NCBI RefSeq assembly: GCF_029633865.1 | Contig: NC_079212.1 | Span: 84,259,672-84,323,671, forward strand | DNA: 64,000 nucleotides | DNA from: Lampris incognitus | Lineage: Eukaryota > Chordata > Actinopteri > Lampriformes > Lampridae | Direction: 5' to 3' | Shown here: positions 32,983 through 55,300 of the stretch, in pieces | Position numbering within the stretch: the stretch's first letter is position 1 | How the letters are laid out: each line of letters begins with the position of its first letter | Notes under the pieces: model-generated | Databases searched by the model: none | The model's input: the letters and a program-made list of their open reading frames with translations, nothing else | Told to the model about the DNA's origin: nothing | Program-made: the position numbers and the translations under genes

Positions 32983-33443
32983 GGTAACACTTTAGTATGG
33001 GGAACGTAGTCACCATTAATTAGGTGCTTATTAGCATGCAAATTAGCAACATATTGGCTCTTAATTGGTCATTATTACGTACTCATTAATGCCTTATTCT
33101 GCATGGCCTTATTATACAACCAGTAAGCCATTAACTATGAGTTTTCCCTCTATAACCTCAGAATTATTGCTTATTAGTAGTACCATCTCAATATGCTTTG
33201 CTTAGTATGGACTTTATAAGGTGGTAGTACCACAAGAAGAGTTATTCTCCCTTACTAACACTTAATGAATATGCTCTGTTCTTACATAACAAAACACAAA
33301 ACTACAAGTGTTCATAGTGTTAAATTACTCTAAATTAAGTTTTTGTTACTTACAATATGTTCCCCATACTAAAGTGACATCTTGATCATTACTAATTCAC
33401 TAGTAATTAAGTTTTTTTATGTTCCCCATACTAAAGTGTTACC
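32983..33443. mobile_element. MITE with perfect 23-bp terminal inverted repeats
   Basis: The ends are GGTAACACTTTAGTATGGGG plus AAC, and the exact reverse complement. The 8-bp flanks GATCTCTC (32975-32982) and GATCTTTC (33444-33451) differ at one base and look like an hAT-type duplication. The body is AT-rich and non-coding, and has a third, internal copy of the right end at about 33356-33378. Confidence 0.93.
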
Positions 33444-33451
33444 GATCTTTC

Positions 33452-34084
33452 TTGTGTTATGTTTGTTTTCTTTTTTAAGTCATATTGTTCAGAACTCATC
33501 ATTTAAAGCACCTCCTGTGTTTATGTTTATGACTACTAAGTTGTCGTTCCCTTTGGCAATCTCTCTGTAATCTTCAAATACCTGTTAAATATCATTGTTG
33601 CCATATTTGTTATTGTACATTTTCAATTTTTAAAAAAACCAAAACCATCAGGACAATCTCCTCTCAGTTCAGAAAGCGTTGTACATAACCCCGAAAAACG
33701 GACAGGGACGCGTCAGAAAAAACACAAAAAACAAAACAAAACGTGTTTTACACAGGTGAAGGAAAAAACTACACAATGGATGTGAATCAGTGCTAACTGA
33801 TGGACTACCTGAACCTGCTTGAATTTTCCAACATTTCTCATCCGTGGTGTTTCTGCTGCCCAGCAGAAGAGAAGCAGACGTTGACCTTCATATCCCCTTT
33901 AAACCTGTTCACATTTTCTTTGTTATATCTCCAAACTTGTAATGAATAAAATATTTTCTCCCATCACCAACACGCTAATTCAAGACATTTATGAAGCTGC
34001 AATTATTTTCATATAATAACACCTTCTTTTTTTTTTTACAGTGGGTTATGAAAGACTCCTCATGTACTAAAATACCCCCCCCCC
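33452..34084. other. No recognisable feature
   Basis: AT-rich intergenic DNA with no ORF or element ends that I recognise. Confidence 0.6.
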
Positions 34085-34921
34085 CGTGTCAATAGACATG
34101 TGAAGGTCTTCTAAAAGTCTTCTCAAATATGTCTGTGTAGAGGGGCTCAAGCAGGAGTCGTGACAACTTTCTCTTTCGGCTACACAACGTGCACCATTTA
34201 TTCCTTCCACCATTACAACAACAAAAACCCGCGCAGCGGAAGTGTGTCACTGTAAACCCAAACCGAGGAAACAACAGCTGTAAACTAACGTTCCTACTAG
34301 CTCAATAAGGGGAATTATGTAGCCCCATAACCACTACACACGTCCCCCCAGAATTCGCCTTAATAGAAAAAGTCAGTGTGGCGAGGGGGGCCGTGGTGCG
34401 CGTCGTGACAGATGAAAACATACTCCGCCGACCGCAGCTCCGTGGGGACATAGGACTGAGAGCCGCCATGCTAAGAAGTGGGGACCGGCGCAAAAGCCCT
34501 GGCTTCCTCCTGCAGCGCAGTCCGTTGGCAGCTGGTGGACCAGGGAGCTGTGGCGGTGGGAAGGAAATCCCCCGGGACCCGAAGTGGCTGTCCGTAGACC
34601 AGTTCGGCGGATGAGGACTGGAGGTCCTCCTTGGGGGCCGTCCTGAGCCCAAGCATGACCCAAGGCAGTTTGTCGACCCAGCGGTCGTCCTTGAGGGTAG
34701 CCCGCAATGCGGCCTTCATCGAGCGATGGAACCTCTCGACCAATCCATTCGCTTGAGGGTGATACGCTGTAGTGCGATGGAGCCTCACCCCTAAACCCGC
34801 GGCGATCTCCTCCCAGAGCGCTGACGTGAATTGCGGCCCTCTGTCCGAGGAGAGGTCAGATGGGGTGCCAAAGCGGGCGACCCAGGTTCCGATGAACACT
34901 CGGGCAACCTCATCTGTAGGA
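34085..34921 (-). mobile_element. Ty3/gypsy LTR retrotransposon remnant (integrase and probable 3' LTR)
   Basis: Minus strand. 34921-34471 encodes the catalytic core of an integrase, with WVARFGTPSDLSSDRGPQF containing the second Asp, then AYHPQANGLVERFHRSMKA containing the catalytic Glu. After a frame change the text YVFICHDAHHGP (about 34430-34395) is typical of the region just after integrase. Then come about 300 bp without ORF (34380-34085), containing AATAAA on the element strand, which may be LTR. The 5' part is missing. I class it as a retrotransposon relic. Confidence 0.8.
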
Positions 34922-35080
34922 GCTTTGCACAGATAAACTTAGGAATTTTGCACATTCCTCTATGCATATTATATGGGGAGCGCTGATAGACAGCAATTTG
35001 AAGGTCACACCACAGATTTTCAATGGGATTTAAATCTGGGTTTTGGCAAGGCCATTCCAAAATGTCTTGGTGCATGCTCA
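34922..35080 (-). mobile_element. Tc1 transposase C-terminal fragment
   Basis: On the minus strand it encodes HQDILEWPCQNPDLNPIENL followed by WCDLQIAVYQRSP, the DD34E glutamate region of Tc1 transposases. It is directly abutted by the gypsy remnant and the Penelope-like fragment, so only about 160 bp survive. Confidence 0.85.
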
Positions 35081-35090
35081 ATAATCCAGG

Positions 35091-35762
35091 TAGGAAAATC
35101 AAAGAAACTTGAATCAGTTCATCAGGACACAACGTTTATTATACGTTTCATCACTCAACTAAGTGCCATCTTCAATCTAAACTGACTGCAGGTATCCCCA
35201 CCCTTATAAACAATACAGTACAATGCAGTGCCTAACGACCGAAACCAACGACCAGTTTCAGGGATGCGGATGTGCACATCCTTGATAGGGAGGAATGCTG
35301 GTTTGAATGGGGAGTCAAAGAGGCCATCTATGTGAAGAGGGAACGACCATCCCTAAACCGGAGGGGGGGGGGCTAAGAGTACATCTGTCGCCATGTGATT
35401 GAAACTATTCCCCAAACCTCTGTGAAAAATACACATGGCCATTGTAACTCTAGTTAATGGGCACACCCATATTTGATCATGAAACTGGTGGTTGGTTTCG
35501 GTCATTATACATCTGTCGCCATTTTACAATGCTGTGATTGCAACAATCCCTAATCCTCTGTGAATAGTACACACGATCAATGGTCACACCCATAATTGCA
35601 TATGAAACTGGTCGTTGGTTTCGGTCGTTAGGCACTGTATTGCTTATAAGGGGTGGGGATACCTGCGGTCAGTTGAGACTGAAGAGGTCACTTAGTTGAG
35701 TGATGAAACGTATCTGTCAATAAACGTTGTGTCCAGATGAACTGATTCAACCTTCTTTGATT
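35091..35762 (+). mobile_element. Penelope-like element fragment with inverted flanks
   Basis: The plus-strand text 35260-35373 encodes DADVHILDREECWFEWGVKE and AIYVKRERPSLNR, the segment that follows the GIY-YIG nuclease in fish Penelope-like elements, and ends at TAA 35374. Flanks 35098-35262 and 35600-35762 are inverted copies of each other (CAGTTCATC, ACACAACGTTTATT, TCATCACTCAACTAAGTG, GCAGGTATCCCCACC, CCTAACGACCGAAACCAACG). Penelope-like elements are known for terminal repeats in direct or inverted arrangement. The reverse transcriptase is absent. Confidence 0.7.
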
Positions 35763-36250
35763 CCATTCCAAAATATTAGCTCTCTTTTTAAACCGTTCCT
35801 TAATAGTTTTTTTTTGTGTGCTCTTGGTCGCCGTAATCTTGTTGGGACATGTATCTTCAGCCTAATCTCTTGTTGACTGACACAGGTTCCCCTGAAAGAT
35901 GTTCCTTTATTTGTCTCCATTTTTGGTACAGTCTTTAATGGGCAATCATGCAGTTGAGTAAAGACGGATTCGAAATCAACATAGGTGAACCTACTTAACA
36001 TAGCCAGGTTGATCTCCAAAGACATGTTTGTTGAAGCCAAAGAAGGACTTGTTGCTACAAAACTATGCTGGATTTTGGGGACATTGTTTATGCATGCATC
36101 CATGTAGTTTCTCCATGTGTTAAAATACTGTCTGCCATGGATACATGTCATGTCATTTACATGTCATGCCATTTTTACATGTCATGCAATTTTACATGAC
36201 ATGACATGTAAAATGTACATCATGACCTTTTGATGTACATCAAATGTACA
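35763..36250. other. Intergenic, with a nested CATGTCATG/TACATCA palindrome cluster at about 36140-36280
   Basis: No gene was seen. The end of the stretch is a mosaic of short direct and inverted copies of ACATGTCATG and GATGTACATC. Confidence 0.6.
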
Positions 36251-37370
36251 TCAAAGGTACATCATGACATGTCATGGCATTTTTGGCTGCCACACTTTGT
36301 GAAATCCCAGAGTTATCAATTGTTATTGTTACTTGATCAAATTGGTGTCTGTGTCTAGCAGGGCCAATAGCCAGCATCTCGGTTTTATCTGAATTTAAAA
36401 GCAGAAATTTTATTGGCATCCAAATTTTCAGAGCAGCCAAGCAGGCCTCTACATTAATCATTTGTGTATGATCATCAGCTGAGTACCATCTGCATAGCAA
36501 TGGATATTTATTCCATAACTTGTATAGTTTGGCCAAGAAGTGAAGTATAAAGAGAGAAAAGTAGAGGGCCAAGAACTGAGCCCTGGGGTACACCATATTT
36601 AACGTCAGAGAATTTTGATGTAATATTACTATAGCAGACACACTTTGTTCTTCCAGATAAGTAGGACTTAAGCCAAGAGAGAGCTAAGCCAGAGGCACCA
36701 AAATTACAATTTAATCTCTGTCTAATAGTATACAATGATCAATGGTGTCAAAGGCTGCACTGAGGTCCAGCAGTAGAAGTGGAGGGCAGATCCTAAGATA
36801 CCAAGCTCAGTGAGTGTGGAGAGGAGGATTTGGTGGTTAACCGTGTCAAAGACAGCTGACAGATCTAGCAGCAATAAAGCTGAGGACTGACCAGCAGGTC
36901 TAGCCAAACACAAGGATTCCATTACCGACAGGAATGCCGTATCAGAAGAGTGATCTCGCTTAAAGCCAGACTGATTCGGATCATACAGATTGTTCTAAGA
37001 AAGGAATTCAAAGACTTGGCACGCAAGTATTTTTGATAGAAAGGGTAGGAGTGAACCCAATCTGTAGTTTTCAACCTGGGCTGAGTTTAGTGTATGTTTT
37101 TTGAGCAGCGGAGTTACCTGAGCTTGCTTAGATGCAGTGGGGAGCACACCCGTTGTAAGCGAGGAGTTGATGATGTGTGTGACTGTGGGGGAAATTGTCT
37201 TTAGGAGGTTGGATGGTATCTGGTACAGTGGACAGGTAGTGGGATGAGAGTCCAGCAGAAGCTTGGAGACATCCTCTTCGGTCAGGGGGAAGAATAAGGT
37301 GAGTGAGGCACTGTTAACTGGCAGCAGCAGACAGAGTTGGTCAGGCTCACAGAAGTGGTTACTGCTGGTG
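36250..37370 (-). mobile_element. L2-like LINE reverse transcriptase remnant
   Basis: Minus strand, read from 37370 downward: QIPSNLLKTISPTVTHIINS, AQVTPLLKKHTLN, ALLLLDLSAVFDTVNHQILL, WLKSYLSGRTKC, VKYGVPQGSVLGPLLFSLY, then MLAIGP after NSDKTE. These are ordered RT motifs of the L2/CR1 group. Frameshifts break the ORF, and the LLLDLSA segment is duplicated in tandem. Confidence 0.9.
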
Positions 37371-37374
37371 GAAA

Positions 37375-37617
37375 CCGCATCCATCCATCCATTATCTGAA
37401 CCTCTTATCCTGCTCTCAGGGTCACGGGGATGCTGGAGCCTATTCCAGCAGTCATTGGGCGGCACATTCATACTTAGGGACAATTTAGTACAGCCGGTTC
37501 ATCTGACTTTGACTTTTGACTGTGGGAGGAAACCGGAGCCCCCGGACGAAACCGACGCAGACTCGGGGAGAACATGCAAACTCCACACAGAGGACAACCC
37601 GGGACGACCAGGGAGAG
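37375..37617 (-). mobile_element. V-SINE fragment, copy 2
   Basis: Minus strand. The L2-like tail (37378-37475: CCATCCATTATCTGAACC, CAGCAGTCATTGGGCGGC) is followed by the V-SINE core (GACTGTGGGAGGAAACCGGA, GGGGAGAACATGCAAACTCC, ACACAGAGGACAACCCGG). The tRNA head is lost, as is the middle GT-rich part. Confidence 0.85.
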
Positions 37618-39699
37618 AGGAAATCATTGTAAGTGTTTATGTCTTTAGGGCCACATGCCTTTTTATTTTCTTCTCTCTTCTGTAGGCATTTCTTTCCATT
37701 TTTCTTCATTGCTATGAATGGAAATGCTGCATTCCCCTCAGGACCCTGCCAGTCCCCCTTACTGTCCACTGTCATTGCCCTCAGGATCCTGCCAGTCCCC
37801 CTTACTGTCCGCTGTCATGCTTTGACTCAAGAGTCAAACATCATGGCGACATGGGAGATTCAATTTCTCCTTCTGGCTTTGTGGGACAGTTGTTTATGTT
37901 AGCAGATATTGACGAGACAGTGCTACGCCTAACTTATCTCTTGGTTACTGTGTGAGACCAATAGATTTTTAAGGTTGAAAACACAGGTTGAAAAGAGAGG
38001 CGACAGGCTGAGAGGGCATGTGTACCAGACATGGGTCTGTAAGCGCTGCAAGTCTGTCAGGTTTGATGGAAATACTCAGCGTGCTTATCAATGCATCTTT
38101 TAATTTAATGGAAAGTCTGCAAGACTAGAATTGCCCAGGAGTCCAGGAAGAACTTCCTGCACCCTGTAGGAAATCTGCCTGACAGGATGAAGCATTTGCT
38201 CAGTGAGACCATCTCCTGCAGGGACGTGATTATTATTTGGAGAACAAGATGTGTGTGAGTGAGTGACCAGTGAACTGGCGCTCCTCTCATTTGATGTGAT
38301 TTGCTCTCAGATATGTGTAGAACCCCCCAGTCAAGTTCATTTACTTCATTTACAAAGTTCATTTACTTTGTCACATGTTTGATGTTCTTTGAAACCCCTT
38401 TATTAGCTGTTCTTTAACAATTATCAGTTCTAATTCATGTGTCCTGCTAAACCCCAGTTCAGAACATGTAAAGCCTACATCATGAGCCAGAGTCATGCCT
38501 GTAGTTAAACTCCATGGTCACTTGAGGAAGATAGGTAGGAGTAGGCAGGGGTTAAAGTGGGATTTGGTAAGTGGGGGATCTCTGAAATCAGGAAATTAAC
38601 CCTACGAGCACATGCACACACACACCCACTACATGCTCAATAAATCACTGGCTACATGTTCAATTTAAAAATTGAAATGCATTTTAATCAGTCTTTTGTA
38701 TTAGTTGAAAGTGCCACAGCTAGCCAGCAACGTCAGCTACTAGCTAGCAACGTTACCGGGTGGAAGATAGCTAGTTAGCTAGCTAGCTAGCTAACGTTAC
38801 GTTCGCTAACGTTAGTTGCTTGAATGAAAACCACAGCAGAGCTAGACAAAACTATTGGAAATACACTGAAGATACTCACTCTTTATGCCCCCCAATCCAA
38901 GATAATAGTGCAGGTAGCAGGTTGACGCTCTCTCGAGTCTTGTCTGACTGGTGCGGTGAACTGACCCTGACCCGTGAGTGTGAAGCCAGTCTCTTTTGAT
39001 GTCAAGTCTGGTGAAGCCAGACAGCAGGCAGGTGCGGGTCACGTGAGGACGCGATATCATTCAAACTTTTAGAAAAAGTAAAGTAGCATAAAAATAGAAG
39101 AACGACATTATTTGCGATTTATTTTGTAATGCCTGTGAATTGGCTGCATCATGTTTTTTGTTTTAAATTTTACTGTGACAAAAAGGTTGAAATTACTCCT
39201 GTCTACAGAGTGCCGGATCTCAGCTCCGGTTGACTTGGGGGAGGAGGGGAAGTGCCGGTGTCGGGATCCGGGTAGCTCCGGCCCACTTTAATCACTGGGA
39301 GTAGGAGCATCCTGAGTTTACCAACATCAAGTTCAAATTCAAAACCATAAAGCCACTTGTGTTGGCCAGCAGAGGAGTGGCCTTACAGGGAACGACATGA
39401 GTAGAGAAGTATGGACCACTCATCTGTGTGTGTGTCTTAACATGGAAATACTATGTAGTCAGTCAACATATGAAGGAGACTAGTGTAAATGATGAGTAAT
39501 GTCAAGAGATCAGAATATGACTCATTGTCCAAACACAATATGAAACATCTTCCACACTCAGACTGGCTTGAAAGGCTAACTAATATAATTAGTTATATTA
39601 GTAATCAATATAAGTCCAAATAAAATCCACATTACAACCATAAAGTCTGTCAAGCCAGGAAGCCTGCAAGAAACCTTGTCTCCATTTTCAGAAAACTGC
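37618..39699. other. Intergenic, no gene; small tandem repeats
   Basis: Two copies of a 42-bp unit (GCCAGTCCCCCTTACTGTCC) lie at about 37734-37819. A GCTAGCTAACGTTA-rich patch sits at 38735-38815. No convincing ORF or RNA gene. Confidence 0.6.
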
Positions 39700-40016
<317 letters not shown>

Positions 40017-40788
40017 AGAGAGAGATTTCAACCATAGTTCTAGCAGTTAAGCCACAAATTCAGTTCAAGCTAAATGAAACAGGAAGTTGAGTGCTTCTAA
40101 TAACATAAGATTTTTACTGTCTTTTGAAACGTTTATGTTCATATGGAGCACTTTGATGCAACAGAGACATGCACGCCAGGCATGGTTTCCTGGAGGAAGA
40201 TAAGGATTTGGTATAAAGATCAGTTAAGACAACATGAATGAAAAAGTTGGACTGTGAAATGTACAAATATTTTACAGCAGATGATGAGTTGCTCTTTTCA
40301 TTCCATGTGTGAGTGGCTGTGTAATATCCCATCAGCTCAGTTTGCTCGTCTCTCATGTCCAGTGCATCACAGCAGCAAAGACAGGAAGCTCATCACGGTC
40401 GCCACGCCACTCACAAATTGAAATGAATTATTTATCTCTCTGGTATAAAATCAAGCTCAGTAACAATATATTAACTACCCAGGAAAATTAAAAAAAATCA
40501 TTGACATTTTTGTCATTTTGGTTCCAATAGAAATGCTTTACTTTTAAATCAAAGTTGGACATTTTTTAAAATATCTGTCCCTGTATTTTCCAGTGCAACC
40601 TCAAAGCTGACAGTGAGTCATCTTCCCGTCTGTCACGTCTCCATGGTGTTATGTTTATATTATTGCGCTATGCTTATGCAGAATCTGAGAACAAGTCAGA
40701 AATGTGTTTTCACACCATTTGCTGGCAGGAGTGTCTGTTGACAGGTGTAGGTTTTTTGTCAAAACCCACAATTCTGCACACACCATGG
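40017..40788. other. Downstream region of marchf9, no feature
   Basis: No ORF of interest. It probably includes marchf9 3' UTR and flank. No poly-A site was assigned. Confidence 0.5.
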
Positions 40789-41019
40789 CCCTCATACAGT
40801 GGTCAGCCTCATGACCACCTCATGGTGGAAGCTGGTGTCGAGAGGCCCTCATACGGTGGTCAGCCTCATGACCACCTCATGGTGGAAGTTGATGCTGAGA
40901 GGCCCTCATACGGTGGTCACCCTCATGATCACCTCATGGTGGAAGCTGGTGCCGAGAGGCCCTCATACAGTGGTCACCCTCATGACCACCTCATGGTGGA
41001 AGCTATTGCTGAAAGGCCC

Positions 41020-50585
<9,566 letters not shown>

Positions 50586-51148
50586 CTGCAGACCACAGAG
50601 GGTAAATACGTTATGCACACGCTACAAAACCCGAGGTTACAAAACGGTACCACAACAGCCTTGCTGGGAGAAGGACGCCAACATCAGAAAATCTGACTCA
50701 GCAAAAGGGTCTGTAAATATATTAAATCTATAAACACGCGTAATGATTATGATCCTTTTTAGTAATATACTTTACCAAGGACGAACTAATGAAAAATCAA
50801 ACACAGTTGGTGCCTATTCATTGCCCATTTTCCAAGCATCAGTGGTGTACCCTGGTCACAGGCCAGAAGTTGTGGCTCATTCATCAGTAGTGCATATATC
50901 ATAATATACAGTACTACATATTATTGTGTGCTGTCTCGCCTAGTGTGTGAGCATTGTTCATGTTGGTGACAGTGAATTACGTGTTCAGTCACCACATCTC
51001 TGTCCAGCTGAGACTTTCTGAGGCGAGGTAGCAAGAGAGGTGTTGAGGATGTAACAGCAAGATGCACTGGAGTCAACATTTGGGCCAAACATTCTAACAA
51101 CATTGTGACCCCCCTAAGGTGCTGTGTGGAGTATTTTGGCCTTTCTGC
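50586..51148. other. marchf9 intron, no feature
   Basis: No ORF or element recognised. I looked on the minus strand for the missing first RING cysteines (CRICF-type codons) and did not find them. Confidence 0.55.
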
Positions 51149-51157
51149 AGAATAATA

Positions 51158-51543
51158 GGGCAGCACAGTGGTGCAGTGGTTAGCACGGTTGCCTCACAGC
51201 AAGAAGGTCCTGGGTTCAAGCCTCAGGGTAGTCCAACCTTGGGGGTCGAACCGGGTCGTCCTCTGTGTGGAGTTTGCATGTTCTCCCCGTGTCTGTGTGG
51301 GTTTCCTCCGGCTGCTCCGGTTTCCTCCCACAGTCCAAAGATATGTGGGTCAGGTGACTCGGCCGTACTAAATTGTCCCTAGGCGTGAATGTGTATGTGT
51401 GTGTCGGCCCTGTGTGATGGTCTGGTGGCCTGTCCAGGGTGTCTCCCCACCTGCTGCCCAGTGACTGCTGGGATAGGCTCCAGCATCCCCGTGACCCAGA
51501 GAGCAGGATAAGCAGTTTGGATAATGTATGGATGCATGGATGA
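51158..51543 (+). mobile_element. V-SINE, copy 4, full length with target-site duplication
   Basis: A complete element: head GGGCAGCACAGTGGTGCAGT, box B GGGTTCAAGCCTC, core GTGTGGAGTTTGCATGTTCT and TCCGGTTTCCTCCCACAGTC, tail GTGACTGCTGGGATAGGCTC and AGCAGGATAAGCAGTTTGGA. Flanking 9-bp repeats AGAATAATA lie at 51149-51157 and 51544-51552. It is the best local reference for the other copies. Confidence 0.93.
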
Positions 51544-51552
51544 AGAATAATA

Positions 51553-52310
51553 TAAGTAATAAATTACAGTGAGGGTTTGCTGAATTGAAACAAAGTGAAG
51601 GACTCGTGGCCCCTCCATTCCACAGACATTTACCCTGAGAAAAACAGTATGATTTGTTCCCCCTCCAAAGTCTTGGCTCGCACTCGCAACCCTCAGCAAA
51701 CTCTGCAAGAATCCCAGCAAACATTCTCTACTGCCGCTCTTCCACAAGCACAGGCACTGGCCTGTTCAGATAATGAGTCTCACACTTCTCTGACTTTGTC
51801 AAATGGTTCTGTTGGACACGTGACTATGTGACAGATTCTGGTTGGGTTTTTTTTGGATGTTTATGTTTCAGTTAATAAAATCTGCACCATGCATGTTAAA
51901 GTGGATCTCTCTGCCCCATCACAGTCCACGAGAGCCTTCTACTCAGGGCTGGTGTGAAAAGTAAAGACATCTGGGGACCTTTTTTCTTGGTCTTCCTCAG
52001 CAGGGGACTCCCGTTGGGCCCCGGGGCTGTCATCTATTTGCCATGCTGGATCTTCAGAAAGCAAGTACAAAGTCACCGCTGCTATCCGCATCCAAGTTGG
52101 GCTTCCCATCGTGGTTTCGGACTTCCTCATTTGACATTTCAGATTTCCTCAGTAAGAGTGAAAATCTTTCTTAAGCACTCTGCCGGCTTGATCTTCTGTC
52201 ACCCTCCGATTCCTCTCGCTCATGTGACGGGACGGTCGCATCAGTGTTCAGTGACTGTTAATGAATCTCTTCTGATACATCCGAATAAACGTAGCGGTGT
52301 CAGTTCCATC
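51553..52310. other. Presumed marchf9 intron 1, no feature
   Basis: No exon recognised. It carries short ORFs only and ends where the 46-bp array begins. Confidence 0.55.
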
Positions 52311-55300
52311 AAGTATGTTCTTCTTGTTTTCTGAAGCGGTCCTCCACTTCCTGTTAAAGTATGTTCTTCTTGTTTTCTGAAGCGGTCCTCCACTTCCTTT
52401 TAAAGTATGTTCTTCTTGTTTTCTGAAGCGGTCCTCCACTTCCTGTTAAAGTATGTTCTTCTTGTTTTCTGAAGAGGTCCTCCACTTCCTGTTAAAGTAT
52501 GTTCTTCTTGTTTTCTGAAGAGGTCCTCCACTTCCTGTTAAAGTATGTTCTTCTTGTTTTCTGAAGCGGTCCTCCACTTCCTGTTAAAGTATGTTCTTCT
52601 TGTTTTCTGAAGCGGTCCTCCACTTCCTGTTAAAGTATGTTCTTCTTGTTTTCTGAAGCGGTCCTCCACTTCCTGTTAAAGTATGTTCCTCTTGTTTTCT
52701 GAAGAGGTCCTCCACTTCCTGTTAAAGTATGTTCTTCTTGTTTTCTGAAGCGGTCCTCCACTTCCTGTTAAAGTATGTTCTTCTTGTTTTCTGAAGCGGT
52801 CCTCCACTTCCTGTTAAAGTATGTTCTTCTTGTTTTCTGAAGCGGTCCTCCACTTCCTGTTAAAAGTATGTTCTTCTTGTTTTCTGAAGAGGTCCTCCAC
52901 TTCCTGTTAAAGTATGTTCTTCTTGTTTTCTGAAGCGGTCCTCCACTTCCTGTTAAAGTATGTTCTTCTTGTTTTCTGAAGCGGTCCTCCACTTCCTGTT
53001 AAAGTATGTTCTTCTTGTTTTCTGAAGCGGTCCTCCACTTCCTGTTAAAGTATGTTCTTCTTGTTTTCTGAAGCGGTCCTCCACTTCCTGTTAAAAGTAT
53101 GTTCTTCTTCTTTTCTGAAGCGGTCCTCCACTTCCTGTTAAAGTATGTTCCTCTTGTTTTCTGAAGAGGTCCTCCACTTCCTGTTAAAGTATGTTCTTCT
53201 TGTTTTCTGAAGCGGTCCTCCACTTCCTGTTAAAGTATGTTCTTCTTGTTTTCTGAAGCGGTCCTCCACTTCCTGTTAAAGTATGTTCTTCTTGTTTTCT
53301 GAAGCGGTCCTCCACTTCCTGTTAAAGTATGTTCTTCTTGTTTTCTGAAGCGGTCCTCCACTTCCTGTTAAAGTATGTTCTTCTTGTTTTCTGAAGCGGT
53401 CCTCCACTTCCTGTTAAAGTATGTTCTTCTTGTTTTCTGAAGAGGTCCTCCACTTCTTGTTAAAGTATGATCTTCTTGTTTTCTGAAGCGGTCCTCCATT
53501 TCCTGTTAAAGTATGTTCTTCTTGTTTTCTAAAGCGGTCCTCCACTTCCTGTTAAAGTTTGATGTTTTTGTTTTCTGAAGCGGTCCTCCACTTCCTGTTA
53601 AAGTATGTTCTTCTTGTTTTCTGAAGAGGCCCTCCACTTCTTGTTAAAGTATGTTCTTCTTGTTTTCTGAAGCGGTCCTCCACTTCCTGTTAAAGTATGT
53701 TCTTCTTGTTTTCTGAAGCGGTCCTCCACTTCCTGTTAAAGTATGTTCTTCTTGTTTTCTGAAGCGGTCCTCCAGTTCCTGTTAAAGTATGTTCTTCTTG
53801 TTTTCTGAAGCGGTCCTCCACTTCCTGTTAAAGTATGTTCTCCTTGTTTTCTGAAGCGGTCCTCCACTTCCTGTTAAAGTATGTTCTTCTTGTTTTCTGA
53901 AGCTGTCCTCCAATTCCTGTTAAAGCATGTTCTTCTTGTTTTCTGAAGAGGTCCTCCACTTCCTGTTAAAGTATGTTCTTCTTGTTTTCTGAAGCGGTCC
54001 TCCACTTCCTGTTAAAGTATGTTCTTCTTGTTTTCTGAAGCGGTCCTCCACTTCCTGTTTAAGTATGTTCTTCTTGTTTTCTGAAGCTGTCCTCCAATTC
54101 CTGTTAAAGCATGTTCTTCTTGTTTTCTGAAGAGGTACTCCACTTCCTGTTAAAGTATGTTCTTCTTGTTTTCTGAAGCGGTCCTCCACTTCCTGTTAAA
54201 AGTATGTTCTTCTTGTTTTCTGAAGCGGTCCTCCACTTCCTGTTAAAGTTTGATGTTTTTGTTTTCTGAAGCGGTCCTCCACTTCCTGTTAAAGTATGTT
54301 CTTCTTGTTTTCTGAAGAGGCCCTCCACTTCTTGTTAAAGTATGTTCTTCTTGTTTTCTGAAGCGGTCCTCCACTTCCTGTTAAAGTATGTTCTTCTTGT
54401 TTTCTGAAGCGGTCCTCCACTTCCTGTTAAAGTATGTTCTTCTTGTTTTCTGAAGCGGTCCTCCAGTTCCTGTTAAAGTATGTTCTTCTTGTTTTCTGAA
54501 GCGGTCCTCCACTTCCTGTTAAAGTATGTTCTCCTTGTTTTCTGAAGCGGTCCTCCACTTCCTGTTAAAGTATGTTCTTCTTGTTTTCTGAAGCTGTCCT
54601 CCAATTCCTGTTAAAGCATGTTCTTCTTGTTTTCTGAAGAGGTCCTCCACTTCCTGTTAAAGTATGTTCTTCTTGTTTTCTGAAGCGGTCCTCCACTTCC
54701 TGTTAAAGTATGTTCTTCTTGTTTTCTGAAGCGGTCCTCCACTTCCTGTTTAAGTATGTTCTTCTTGTTTTCTGAAGCTGTCCTCCAATTCCTGTTAAAG
54801 CATGTTCTTCTTGTTTTCTGAAGAGGTACTCCACTTCCTGTTAAAGTATGTTCTTCTTGTTTTCTGAAGCGGTCCTCCACTTCCTGTTAAAAGTATGTTC
54901 TTCTTGTTTTCTGAAGCGGTCCTCCACTTCCTGTTAAAGTATGTTCTTCTTGTTTTCTGAAGAGGTCCTCCACTTCCTGTTAAAGTATGTTCTTCTTGTT
55001 TTCTGAAGCGGTCCTCCACTTCCTGTTAAAATTATGTTCTTCTTGTTTTCTGAAGCTGTCCTCCACTTCCTGTTAAAAGTATGTTCTTCTTGTTTTCTGA
55101 AGAGGCCCTCCACTTCTTGTTAAAGTATGTTCTTCTTGTTTTCTGAAGCGGTCCTCCACTTCCTGTTAAAGTATGTTCTTCTTGTTTTCTGAAGAGGTCC
55201 TCCACGTCCTGTTAAAAGTCTGTTCTTCTTCTTTTCTGAAGCGGTCCTCCACTTCTTGTTAAAAGTCTGTTCTTCTTGTTTTCTGAAGCGGTCCTCCACT

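Noticed and set aside
34085-34921. Possible endogenous retrovirus
   Set aside because: The integrase core and following text match Ty3/gypsy retrotransposons of fish; no envelope or protease-type sequence is present, so a retrotransposon relic is the simpler call.
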